This document shows, piece after piece, positions 13,840-21,418 of a stretch of 64,000 nt of DNA. The DNA comes from JAFGQU01 sp964483625 (GTDB lineage Bacteria; Omnitrophota; Gorgyraeia; Duberdicusellales; 4484-171). The DNA is taken from positions 13,682 through 77,681 of the forward strand of contig CAZABB010000006.1 of the NCBI GenBank assembly GCA_964483625.1, in the 5' to 3' direction. The notes beneath the pieces were generated by a model, which saw only the letters and a program-made list of their open reading frames with translations, did not search any database and was not told the origin of the DNA. Numbering within the stretch: position 1 is the first letter of the stretch; the number at the start of each line of letters is the position of its first letter. Position numbers and translations under genes: made by a program.

Positions 13840-15221
13840 TTTCCTGCTATCTCTTTGAGTTCTTCATCGCTGACTTTTCTTATCGGGAGCGGTTGCGGTG
13901 TCCTTATTAGGCAGTTCTTGGCTCTGCCTTTCACTTTTGCAACTGCCTGGGCGACCCATATGTAGTCGAGGTATCTTGTCTCGTGGGGTTTGAGGAACAG
14001 GGCGTTTGATACTGTCGAGATGTCCTTGTAGGTGTTGTTTGTGAAATGGATTTGGGTCTTGCACTGGTAAGCGTAATTGGGAACAGAGCTTGGCTCCTGC
14101 AAAATCGAGCATAGCCCGAGGCCCATCTTGCGTCCCTCACGGTAAAGATTCTGAAGGATTTCCCCAGCTATCTGTTGTTCGTGCTGGCTTGAGGGGAAGA
14201 GGTGCTGGGCTTCCTCGCATATCAGGAAGAGCCGGAGCTTTTCGGACTCTCCTCTGCTGAGCATTTCGAGAAGAATATGCAGGAACAAGGCTTCCTGGAA
14301 GAGTATCCTCAGGCTGTTGGGGAGTTCTATGTCCATTTCGAGAATGGTTATTCCCGGCCTTTTCAGCATTTCTGAGACGTCCATCGGGTTTCGTGAGCCG
14401 AACAGCTCTTTGGTATTTGAGCGGAGAAGGCTGTTAAGCACTCGAAGGGCCGAGTCCTTCCAGAGAGCAGACCTGCCCCGCAGGAATTGCCTGTCCACAC
14501 GCTTCTTGATGTCCTCGATGTTCGGGAGCAGACGGAGCTTTCCCTCCTCGTAGCCGTCGAGAAGGTTTTCCGCCTCGTTCAGAATGAGGCTTCCTGATCC
14601 CTGGCCTGACAGTAGGGATTTGGCGAGAGGTTTTTCCGCTATTATCTCAATCCAGCTCCTTCTCGATATCCCTTTCGGGCCCGAGAAGAAAAGGTTGTAT
14701 CTGAACGGAGAGATGTCCCTGCCGATAGTGAAGACCCGCACTTCAAAAGGATATTTCTCAGGTGGTAGCGAGAGCAATGATTTCCACTGGCGGTTCCAGT
14801 CCACAATCCAGACAGGAATGCCCTTCTTTGCCATCTGGACAGCGATATTGAAAGAAAGAAGCGTTTTTCCTGTTCCTGTAAGCCCCGAAACCATGATGTG
14901 CTGCATGGCATCCTCAAGAGAAATCCGTAGCGGATAAAGCTCTCTGTCCGTTCCGTCGGAATTCTTCCCGTAACAGACCGTTCCGAGTGTTATATCTCCC
15001 TGTCCGCACTCCCGCTCTGTCGAAGGGGGGAGCATCACTTGGTCATTGAGTAGCCTGTCCTTGAGGAGCTTGTTTGCCGATAGCCTGAGAATCTTATCAA
15101 GCCTTTCTTTCCGCTCATCATCGCCTATTGCGTGTATCAGCTTCAGTTTTTCAGCTTTATCCGAGCCCCACTCAGTCTCGAGCTTCAGAATCAATTCATT
15201 TGTGCTTTCTGCTGTGTCCAT
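13821..15221 (-). CDS. HerA/FtsK-type hexameric DNA-pumping ATPase
   Basis: 466 residues from MDTAESTNELIL, which starts two bases after the stop of the gene before it. Walker A is VSGLTGTGKTLLS (about residues 108-120). Walker B is RLFLICEEAQHLF (about 328-340), with the double Glu typical of HerA-like ATPases. The segment KKGIPVWIVDWNRQWKSLL after Walker A and the late SSVPNYAYQCKTQIHF region fit the HerA/DUF87 fold. Such enzymes drive DNA translocation in repair, conjugation or virus packaging. Here a coiled-coil protein precedes it and a small basic protein follows, with no NurA, so an element-specific transfer or packaging role is likely. Confidence 0.88.
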   Translation of the reverse strand: MDTAESTNELILKLETEWGSDKAEKLKLIHAIGDDERKERLDKILRLSANKLLKDRLLNDQVMLPPSTERECGQGDITLGTVCYGKNSDGTDRELYPLRISLEDAMQHIMVSGLTGTGKTLLSFNIAVQMAKKGIPVWIVDWNRQWKSLLSLPPEKYPFEVRVFTIGRDISPFRYNLFFSGPKGISRRSWIEIIAEKPLAKSLLSGQGSGSLILNEAENLLDGYEEGKLRLLPNIEDIKKRVDRQFLRGRSALWKDSALRVLNSLLRSNTKELFGSRNPMDVSEMLKRPGITILEMDIELPNSLRILFQEALFLHILLEMLSRGESEKLRLFLICEEAQHLFPSSQHEQQIAGEILQNLYREGRKMGLGLCSILQEPSSVPNYAYQCKTQIHFTNNTYKDISTVSNALFLKPHETRYLDYIWVAQAVAKVKGRAKNCLIRTPQPLPIRKVSDEELKEIAGKWQEKN

Positions 15222-15223
15222 TT

Positions 15224-15688
15224 TTAACCCAGAATCTTCCTGTCCTGTTTTAGTTCCTGTCTTTTGTGCCACTCGTTTATGAAGTAGGTGATGGGTTCGT
15301 TGAGGTCTTTCCATGTTTCATGCCTGTTTTCGAGCATCCGCATTTCCAGGCTGTTCTTTTCTTTTTCGAGCATGGATTTCCTTCTCTCGATGTTCATGTT
15401 GTAGCCTGTCCTGAAGCCTGAAAGCTCGCCGATCTGTCCAGATAGCTCGTTCCATTTTGATTCAAGAGCATAGGAAGAAGCCCGATAAAGTTTAAGCCTG
15501 TAAGCCACGGAAAGGGCGGTATTCACGACCTTATCGAGAAGCTTGCCGGAGTCCTGTTCAAGGATTTCCTCGATAGAAAAGCCTGAAGCAGGGCTTCTTT
15601 CGGGCTTGCAGGGCTTGCCAGATGAATAGAGATACTGCTGGAAGAACGGCGTGTAATAAGCAACTGGTTTATAGTTATTGAAGTTCAT
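15224..15688 (-). CDS. Coiled-coil partner of the HerA ATPase
   Basis: 154 residues. The first 40 are aromatic and proline-rich (NNYKPVAYYTPFFQQYLY); the remainder is long helix with heptads (RRKSMLEKEKNSLEMRMLENRHETWKDL). It lies two bases upstream of herA, so the two are surely co-expressed. A GATAAATCTAA promoter box lies near 15715-15729. The aromatic N-terminus could be a docking tail. No family is recognised. Confidence 0.6.
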   Translation of the reverse strand: MNFNNYKPVAYYTPFFQQYLYSSGKPCKPERSPASGFSIEEILEQDSGKLLDKVVNTALSVAYRLKLYRASSYALESKWNELSGQIGELSGFRTGYNMNIERRKSMLEKEKNSLEMRMLENRHETWKDLNEPITYFINEWHKRQELKQDRKILG

Positions 15689-15761
15689 AGTAATTGATTA
15701 GTGAGGACAAGATTGTTTTTAGATTTATCACCCAAAGATTATGTTTAGTTAGAGTAGCTTT

Positions 15762-15802
15762 TCCGTTTCGGCCAGAGCTTGCGCTCTTTTCCCCGAAACG
15801 GA
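15762..15802. other. Long imperfect hairpin with nested stem
   Basis: TCCGTTTCGG (15762-15771) and its exact complement CCGAAACGGA (15793-15802) enclose a second stem AGAGC-TTGC-GCTCT (15774-15787). It lies upstream of the HerA-operon promoter, in the gene-free stretch 15689-16110. It may be a cruciform or protein-binding site. A third related CGGTTTCC-type word (GGAAACGGA) follows at 15805-15813. Confidence 0.45.
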
Positions 15803-16012
15803 CTGGAAACGGAGGCAGTGCAAAAATATCCCCTTGGGGCCTGTCGGCATGAGGCATCAAGGTCATTTTCGCTCTTTTTTTCTCTGCTGGATACTTTCTG
15901 AACGGATTTTGTCGTGAAATTTTAAGAATTTTTGAATTTTTTTTGATTTTGTCATATAATGCCCTTGACACTGACAAAATGATATGGTATATTTACTTTG
16001 AAAACGCTTTCC

Positions 16013-16090
16013 GGGCACTGACCACGGACTCGCTTAATGCGAGGCAGCTTTGTAAAGCTACTGTTCCTAAAGGACAGTGGCTTTTTTGCT
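16013..16090 (+). ncRNA. Candidate structured leader RNA ending in a terminator-like hairpin
   Basis: Three hairpins follow one another: CTCGC-TTAAT-GCGAG (16029-16043), AGCTTTGTAAAGCT (16046-16059) and CTGTTCC-TAAA-GGACAG (16061-16077). The last is followed by TGGCTTTTTT. CACTG (16016-16020) can alternatively pair with CAGTG (16075-16079), closing the whole unit. It sits just before the gene at 16111 and its layout is mirrored at 16895-16980. The rest of 15689-16110 shows AT-rich sequence with no gene. Confidence 0.45.
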
Positions 16091-16110
16091 ATATGGGAAG
16101 AGAATGACGA

Positions 16111-16857
16111 GTGAAAATTCCTAAGAACAGGAAAATGATTAGTGTAGAGATTTTTGGGGGGGAGACTATTCTTGTCCCTGAGTATGATAATGTTCTTTTA
16201 CCGGATGGCAGAAAACTGCGACTTTCAAAGATTACTCCATTTAACCAGCTTCTTTATCTTTGGAAGGATAAAAAGGGTAACCTTTTCATTCATAAAGCAG
16301 GCAGTTATGAAGAGGCATTGTATATTTCAGGCGAATCCCGCAGGTGCTTGTTTTGTAATAGTTCCGGATGCGTTCATCAGGGAATTGCGGCCTTTGGCTC
16401 TCGAGATATTTCGCCTTTATTCGGAAGCGGAGCTTATGAGACTGATGAAAGCCGTTATGTAACGATAGATATCTGGGATAAATATTTGATTTCTGCGCAC
16501 CGCTGCCAAAGGTATGAAAAACATTTTATTTCGGTTTTTGAAGTCCGCTCGTTGCTTGAAGGATTAACGGAATGTCCTGCGTGCGGTTCAAAATATGGAT
16601 TTGAGAATGTTCGCTTGGAAGAACATCGTGAAGAAATACAGACGGATTTCCTTCTTTTCATCAAGCATGGATGTTATATGAGTGAAGATTTCCGTAGTAA
16701 GCATTATTCGGGACAAAATCTCGACGAGATGCTCGATTGGATGCTTAATGGCTATCAGTGCAAAAATTGTAAATGGAAATTCGACAGGTCGTTTCAGACC
16801 AAATGGAAACCGATAGAAAAAGGGGGGAATTCGGGACATATGCAGGAGATATTTTGA
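16111..16857 (+). CDS. Zinc-binding protein of unknown function, 248 aa
   Basis: Start taken as GTG at 16111; the leader has GAAGAGAATGACGA but no strong ribosome-binding site. Two or three zinc sites are visible: CLFCNSSGCVHQ around residue 80, CPACGSKYGF around 155 and CKNCKWKFDR near residue 225. The N-terminal 70 residues are beta-rich (SVEIFGGETILVPEYDNVLLPDG). No known family matches. It is flanked on both sides by structured, U-tract-ending RNA elements, which isolates it as its own transcription unit. Confidence 0.7.
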   Translation: MKIPKNRKMISVEIFGGETILVPEYDNVLLPDGRKLRLSKITPFNQLLYLWKDKKGNLFIHKAGSYEEALYISGESRRCLFCNSSGCVHQGIAAFGSRDISPLFGSGAYETDESRYVTIDIWDKYLISAHRCQRYEKHFISVFEVRSLLEGLTECPACGSKYGFENVRLEEHREEIQTDFLLFIKHGCYMSEDFRSKHYSGQNLDEMLDWMLNGYQCKNCKWKFDRSFQTKWKPIEKGGNSGHMQEIF

Positions 16858-16894
16858 TGATATCGAGTAAAAAATCTTATTAGCTTAGATTTTA

Positions 16895-16980
16895 GGTAGC
16901 ACGCACTACCAGCGATAATTTTATCGCGCCTTAACCAAGGGCTATTCTCAGCAGAAATGCTGGGGGTAGCCCTTTTTTTT
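16895..16980 (+). terminator. Three-hairpin element ending in a strong intrinsic terminator
   Basis: GGTAG-CACGCA-CTACC (16895-16910) and GCGATA-ATTT-TATCGC (16912-16927) precede a terminator stem GGGCTA...TAGCCC (16939-16972). That stem holds an inner CAGCA-GAAA-TGCTG hairpin and is followed by eight T. It separates the zinc protein gene from the lipoprotein gene. Such a bacterial-type intrinsic terminator is unexpected beside archaeal-type promoters. Confidence 0.7.
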
Positions 16981-17008
16981 GTTTATACCCATTAACCAAA
17001 GGAGAGCC

Positions 17009-17671
17009 ATGAAAAGATTATCAATATTATTATTTCTTATCTTTCTCTCAGGGTGCGCTTCCATCACGCCCTATCTTAACCAGCCACAGGAGCTTCATGA
17101 GGGCGAGGCGGTAATCCTTTCCCGCCTGCTTGATTCAGCATCCCCGCTCGAGAATTTCGAGGCCGTGAGAGAGATTGCGTTCAGGAACAATCCTGACATG
17201 AATGTTCTTGCACTCGAGATAATTTCTTATCACAAGGGGCTCGGCCTGCTTCGGAATTTCCCCCTGTCCTCCGGCTCAAAAATATACTTCGGTGATTATG
17301 CAGGTTCGGCGATGAGTGTCTGCACTTATGTTTCAGACCTGATCAGGAAGATAAATCCCGAGAGCGACCCGAACATGAAAGTGATGATTGCGAGATTCGA
17401 GAGGCTGAGGCTTGAGATTTCCCAGGGGATATCGGATGAGCTTTCTCTTCTCGAAGACCTGAACGAAGAGGTCAGGGTGCTCAAGTCCCTGCATAAAGAC
17501 AAGTCCATCGAGGAAAAGATAAACAGGTTCTTTGAAAAGAAAGGCTTCAGCATAGCTTCGGATGGTGAGAAGCAGGAAGACAAAAATGAGGAGCTTCTGA
17601 AGAAAAAGCTCGCTGAAAGGGAAAAGGTAGTCCGCCGGATTTACGAACTCTGCGGGCTCGTTAAAAAATAA
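17009..17671 (+). CDS. Predicted lipoprotein, 220 aa
   Basis: Starting at MKRLSILLFLIFLSGCAS, with AAAGGAGAG upstream. The N-terminus is a textbook lipoprotein signal: two basic residues, a hydrophobic core and the lipobox LSGC. The mature part is helical, with long charged helices towards the C-terminus (KVMIARFERLRLEISQGISDELSLLEDLNEEV). It is the first gene of a co-directional run through the E2-like, ATPase and YdjM-like genes, with short gaps. It probably sits on the outer face of the cell membrane. No family is recognised. Confidence 0.75.
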   Translation: MKRLSILLFLIFLSGCASITPYLNQPQELHEGEAVILSRLLDSASPLENFEAVREIAFRNNPDMNVLALEIISYHKGLGLLRNFPLSSGSKIYFGDYAGSAMSVCTYVSDLIRKINPESDPNMKVMIARFERLRLEISQGISDELSLLEDLNEEVRVLKSLHKDKSIEEKINRFFEKKGFSIASDGEKQEDKNEELLKKKLAEREKVVRRIYELCGLVKK

Positions 17672-17708
17672 TTCTAAAAATCAACCATTCAGGGAGGTGT
17701 GAACAGAA

Positions 17709-18152
17709 ATGAAAAGTAACTGGAAGAAAAACAATTTTTCTCAAAGAGACATGTGTCTTGAACTGCTTGCCGGCAAATTCGGGCTTCCTCTCGAGGAAGA
17801 TTCGTTCTGGACAAGACGCCCCCGTTTCGTTTATGCCGAAAGCGAGCTGATGAACTCAAAGACCGAAGCGGTGCTCACCCACAGAAACGGCAGGCTGGTA
17901 TGGACGGAGAAAATTCAGACTGACAACGGCGAGACCTTCGAGATTTTGATAGAGACAAACAGGAATCATCCTTACTCTGTCCCGAGAGTTTTCATCACAC
18001 CGAAGCTTTCGCTGAACGGCAGGGGACGTCCCGACGGAAGTGTGGGGCTCTGTTCCTGCGATGAATACGTCGAGAAGATGTCGGTGTATGACCTCAGGCA
18101 GAAGGCCGTTGATTTCCTCAACGAGCATTTGGCAAATCAATACGGGAGGTAA
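17709..18152 (+). CDS. E2-like (ubiquitin-conjugating fold) protein, 147 aa
   Basis: The layout follows the UBC fold: an N-terminal helix, beta strands around ETFEILIETNRNHPYSVP, then RVFITPKL, a RPDGSVGLCSC segment and a C-terminal helix (DLRQKAVDFLNEHLANQ). In E2 proteins the equivalent parts are a YPxxPP strand turn, then H-x-dG-x-hC with the catalytic cysteine, then closing helices. The first Cys of GLCSC (near residue 116) is the natural candidate. It lacks the HPN motif and no E1, JAB or ubiquitin-like gene is adjacent. GGAGGTG precedes the start. The match is by pattern only; it could be a non-catalytic RWD-like relative. Confidence 0.5.
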   Translation: MKSNWKKNNFSQRDMCLELLAGKFGLPLEEDSFWTRRPRFVYAESELMNSKTEAVLTHRNGRLVWTEKIQTDNGETFEILIETNRNHPYSVPRVFITPKLSLNGRGRPDGSVGLCSCDEYVEKMSVYDLRQKAVDFLNEHLANQYGR

Positions 18153-18158
18153 TCAAAA

Positions 18159-19064
18159 ATGATAATAGACAGGCTATTACAGATTACAGGAAGGATTAAG
18201 ACTGTCAAAGAGCTTTACCGTCTCGTGAACAAAGGCATCAATACGATTATCGAGGGTGCGAAGACTGTCGGCAAGACCTTTGTCCTCGAGAGGGTATTCA
18301 AGGCATTCTGCAATTCCGAGCGTGTAAACAGGAAACTTCTTTACGTCAGGGCGCATGGGACAAGGCGTGATTATGAACAGATTATGTTCGTAATGTCCGA
18401 GAAATATGGCGACATCCATGACGAAGACTGCAAAGAGCAGACCTTCAATGAATTCCGCAAAGGAAACCAGCAGCAGATTGAGAGACGCATCATCACAGGT
18501 ATTAAGAATTCAGATTTGCCTTATGTAATCTTCATCGAGGAGATGAAGAAACTCCCTGACTCAATGCGTATTTTCATTAAAGAGCTTCTTAAGACAGGCA
18601 AGGTTTCAATCGTGGCAGAGCCGAAGGATATGTCCGATTCAAAGACAAGACAATTTTATCAGGGCTTTGACAGGTTTGAAGTGAGGCCGATGAATGACGA
18701 GAAGATGGGGATTCTCTTTGATGATTTAATCAAATGTCATTCAGTCAAAATTAAGCCCGAGGATTACGAGGAGATCAAAAGCAAGCTTCTGATTGAGACG
18801 GCAGGCAACCCCGGCAGGATGAAGGCAATAATTGAAAGATGCACCAAGGAAAAGGAAGTCAATAAAGAAGACATTCTCGAGAAATACGCATCGTCTCACC
18901 GCAGGGAATATCCGATAGGCATGAGCATCATGCTCTGTGTGGTTTTCTTCATGGCTTACAGGTATTTCATGCGGGGGCTCGGCACGGTTACGGACATGGT
19001 CTGCGGAGGGATTATCTTCGCCCTGGGGATTCTTCTTTACAGAATCAGCAATAAATTCAAATAA
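18159..19064 (+). CDS. Membrane-anchored P-loop ATPase
   Basis: 301 residues. Walker A is IIEGAKTVGKTFVLE (about residues 31-45) and Walker B is LPYVIFIEEMKKL (about 124-136). The C-terminal domain includes ETAGNPGRMKAII, typical of AAA/STAND-type ATPases with a helical lid. Two hydrophobic segments at about residues 252-270 and 277-295 anchor the C-terminus in the membrane. It starts 6 nt after the E2-like gene with a GGGAGGT ribosome-binding site, so it is translated together with it. The substrate is unknown. Confidence 0.72.
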   Translation: MIIDRLLQITGRIKTVKELYRLVNKGINTIIEGAKTVGKTFVLERVFKAFCNSERVNRKLLYVRAHGTRRDYEQIMFVMSEKYGDIHDEDCKEQTFNEFRKGNQQQIERRIITGIKNSDLPYVIFIEEMKKLPDSMRIFIKELLKTGKVSIVAEPKDMSDSKTRQFYQGFDRFEVRPMNDEKMGILFDDLIKCHSVKIKPEDYEEIKSKLLIETAGNPGRMKAIIERCTKEKEVNKEDILEKYASSHRREYPIGMSIMLCVVFFMAYRYFMRGLGTVTDMVCGGIIFALGILLYRISNKFK

Positions 19065-19075
19065 GAGGAAAAAAT

Positions 19076-20362
19076 ATGACCACACCTACTCATATCGCAG
19101 GAGCTACGGCAGGCATGCTTCTCATAGCAGTCGCCTTCAGGTGCCTGAACGTATCATGGGCGACAATTCTTTTCACGATGTTTGCGGGACTGCTTCCCGA
19201 CATAGATAACGTTAAGTCTATAATCGGGTGGCTGTTTCACAGGCTTGTTTCCATTCTGTCTTTCGGCAAAGTGAATTTCTCGAAGCTTGTTCAGCACAGG
19301 GGATTCTTTCATTCACTGCCTTTTGTGGCCCTGCTCTCATTCATACTTTATTTCATAAGGGCTGATTTGATTCCTTATCTCCTGATTGGAATGCTCTCTC
19401 ACATTGTCCTTGATTCATTCCAGAAGAGAGGTGTCAAGCTTCTGGGTTTTGGCAATGCCTGGGGAAGATTCTCCCTTAATTGGAACATGCTCTTGAGGTC
19501 TTCGGGAGAATATTCAGTCCTTGCTTCCTGCATCATGATTATTCTTGTTTCATCGGCGGTAATCTCGAAAGGCGGGACTAATCACATCATCAGGAAAGCG
19601 TTAGGCACGCTCAAGGCCACTGTTGAGGATATCAATGACCTGAAGAATTATGAGTGCTTCCTTGTCGTGAATGATAGCGGTGTCCAGAGTGAGTATCTTA
19701 TAATCGGCTCTTTTGGAAAGGATTCAGTCATTGTCCTTGACGGGAATTCTCCTCTGTCATTCGGCTACCGCCATAACTGCCAACTGAAAGCGGATAACAA
19801 GTCTTACGTCAGGAAAGACAGGAAGATGAAGACTATCGAATACAAGTTTATCCTGAAGGATAAATCATTCAGGCATCTTTATAACAAGATTGACAGCTCG
19901 TATTTCTATTATTTTTCCGGCAGTGCTCTTCTCAAAGATTCAAAGGAAATCCCGTTTTTTTATAACAGGTATAACACTGTTTCTGCTTCCGGAAAGAGGC
20001 TGAATTTTGAATTTGCGAGGCTTGAGGATTTGAAGGTTTATGGGATTGAGGACTCTGAAATACTGCTCGGCGATTTTGTAATAACTTACAGAATCGCCGA
20101 AGGCCAGAATCCTCCTCCGCTTTCGGCAAAGATTACCGAAGCGGTTTCCGCCGATGTTGAAGCTGTCGAGAAAAGGATTTCGGAATTGAAAGGAATCATA
20201 AACAGTCCTGACCTGAAGCGGGAAGTCGAAAACATATTCAATGTCGATTCAGAGGAAGCGGAAATCTACCTGCGGGTTTTCAGGAGAAAGGCTGAAAAGC
20301 TGTTAAAGGAAGAAGAAACCAACCTTCTGAGGATTCACTCGATAAAAAAGGATATGCCATGA
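19076..20362 (+). CDS. YdjM-like (DUF457) membrane protein with C-terminal extension
   Basis: 428 residues. The N-terminal 170 residues carry the DUF457/YdjM signatures: MTTPTHIAGATAG, LLPDIDNVKS, HRGFFHSLPF and LSHIVLDSFQKRGVKLLGF, with about four membrane segments. The His/Asp pattern resembles membrane-bound metal-dependent hydrolases. After residue 180 there is a soluble extension, beta-rich (YLIIGSFGKDSVIVLDG) then coiled coil (EAVEKRISELKGIINS). The extension is not part of the usual family. The stop overlaps the recombinase start as ATGA. Confidence 0.75.
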   Translation: MTTPTHIAGATAGMLLIAVAFRCLNVSWATILFTMFAGLLPDIDNVKSIIGWLFHRLVSILSFGKVNFSKLVQHRGFFHSLPFVALLSFILYFIRADLIPYLLIGMLSHIVLDSFQKRGVKLLGFGNAWGRFSLNWNMLLRSSGEYSVLASCIMIILVSSAVISKGGTNHIIRKALGTLKATVEDINDLKNYECFLVVNDSGVQSEYLIIGSFGKDSVIVLDGNSPLSFGYRHNCQLKADNKSYVRKDRKMKTIEYKFILKDKSFRHLYNKIDSSYFYYFSGSALLKDSKEIPFFYNRYNTVSASGKRLNFEFARLEDLKVYGIEDSEILLGDFVITYRIAEGQNPPPLSAKITEAVSADVEAVEKRISELKGIINSPDLKREVENIFNVDSEEAEIYLRVFRRKAEKLLKEEETNLLRIHSIKKDMP

Positions 20363-21216
20363 AAATTCTCAAAGAATACGAAAGGCACATGAAGATTTGC
20401 AGGAAAAGCCCTGCCACTATCCGGCAGTATGGTAATGACGTGAAGCTTTTCTGCAATGCTTTCGGTGCGGATATCTTCAAGAGTTCGGGCAAGGACGTTG
20501 ATGGATTCATTGAGTGGCTCATTGACAGGAAGTGCCAGAACGTAACGATTGCGAGAAAGATAGCATCGCTCAGAAGCTTTTACGTCTTTCTCACAGCGAA
20601 AGGCTTCGTGAAAAATAATCCATTCCTCAAAGCTCCAAAGCTGAGGATCCCCCGGAAAGACCAGAGGGTTCTCACGGGAGAAGAAGTAAATCGGATATTT
20701 GAGACCCTGGGGGATTATCCTCCCACTCTTAAAGGCAGGGTGACTGATTGCATCCTGCATATCATGTATTTTCTCGGCCTGCGGGTCTTTGAGGTTGCGA
20801 GCCTCGATGTCTCAAGCATCTCGGCTCCGCCTGAGAGTTATCTGAACTTTATCGGGAAAGGCGGGAAACAAAGAAGCCTTCCGCTTGTCCATGATAAGCT
20901 TGTCTGCTCTCTTGATGAATGGATGGAATTTCGGAAAAAGTTTCCCGGAGTCGAGGCCCTTTTCATCAGCCGTAACCTCAGCAGGATTTCGGTAAGGACT
21001 ATCCAGAGGTGGATAAAGTGTCTCGGAGTAAATTCCGGCTTGGGGGATTGTTTGACGCCTCACGTTCTGAGAAGGACTTTCGCTACCCGGCTTCTTGAGC
21101 AGGGGGCTGACCTTTTCTCGGTTGCGGATTTGATGGGGCACGAGAGCCTCACTACGACAAGGAGGTATGCAGTGGTAACAGACAAAAAGCGGAAGGGCAC
21201 GCTTCTCTTACTATGA
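20359..21216 (+). CDS. XerA/XerC-like tyrosine recombinase
   Basis: 285 residues, complete. An N-terminal SAM-like core-binding domain (ATIRQYGNDVKLFCNAFG) precedes the catalytic domain with Arg in GLRVFE (about 142), Lys in GKGGKQRSLP (about 171), HVLRRTFA (about 234-241), GHES (about 262) and the nucleophile in TTRRYAVV (about 272). It is coupled by ATGA to the YdjM-like gene. A perfect 16-bp inverted repeat lies 62 nt after its stop and is the likely target. Role: integration, excision or dimer resolution of the element. Confidence 0.92.
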   Translation: MKILKEYERHMKICRKSPATIRQYGNDVKLFCNAFGADIFKSSGKDVDGFIEWLIDRKCQNVTIARKIASLRSFYVFLTAKGFVKNNPFLKAPKLRIPRKDQRVLTGEEVNRIFETLGDYPPTLKGRVTDCILHIMYFLGLRVFEVASLDVSSISAPPESYLNFIGKGGKQRSLPLVHDKLVCSLDEWMEFRKKFPGVEALFISRNLSRISVRTIQRWIKCLGVNSGLGDCLTPHVLRRTFATRLLEQGADLFSVADLMGHESLTTTRRYAVVTDKKRKGTLLLL

Positions 21217-21278
21217 TTATAACTATATTAGTTGCACATTTAATTATGATTAATTTTTCCGGTCAGAATCCGTGTTTT

Positions 21279-21373
21279 TACGGTTTTCTGGCTGGTTCTG
21301 CCAGAAAAGAATTTCTTTCACGACTGAAGTCTGGCCGTTTCTTTAACTCGCTCTTAACAGCCAGAAAACCGTA
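21279..21373. other. Candidate recombination site: 16-bp perfect inverted repeat with extra GCCAGAAAA copies
   Basis: TACGGTTTTCTGGCTG (21279-21294) and its exact complement (21358-21373) flank a 63-nt interior. GCCAGAAAA occurs three times: inverted at 21284-21292 and direct at 21300-21308 and 21360-21368. TTCTGCCAGAA (21296-21306) is itself near-palindromic. The site lies in the 202-nt gene-free gap just after a tyrosine recombinase gene, where att or dif-like sites are expected. Confidence 0.5.
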
Positions 21374-21418
21374 TTATTTGGCGGTCAGATTTATGTCCTT
21401 AATCCGGGAGGTGTCCTG

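Noticed and set aside
15675..15977. A 100-codon minus-strand frame upstream of the HerA partner gene
   Set aside because: It crosses the promoter region and the nested hairpin, has odd composition and no ribosome-binding site. The spacer is better read as regulatory.
16021..16080. tRNA-like fold in the three-hairpin element
   Set aside because: No acceptor/T-arm consensus (GTTCRA with flanking stems) and the hairpin spacing is wrong. No convincing tRNA or rRNA was seen anywhere in the window.
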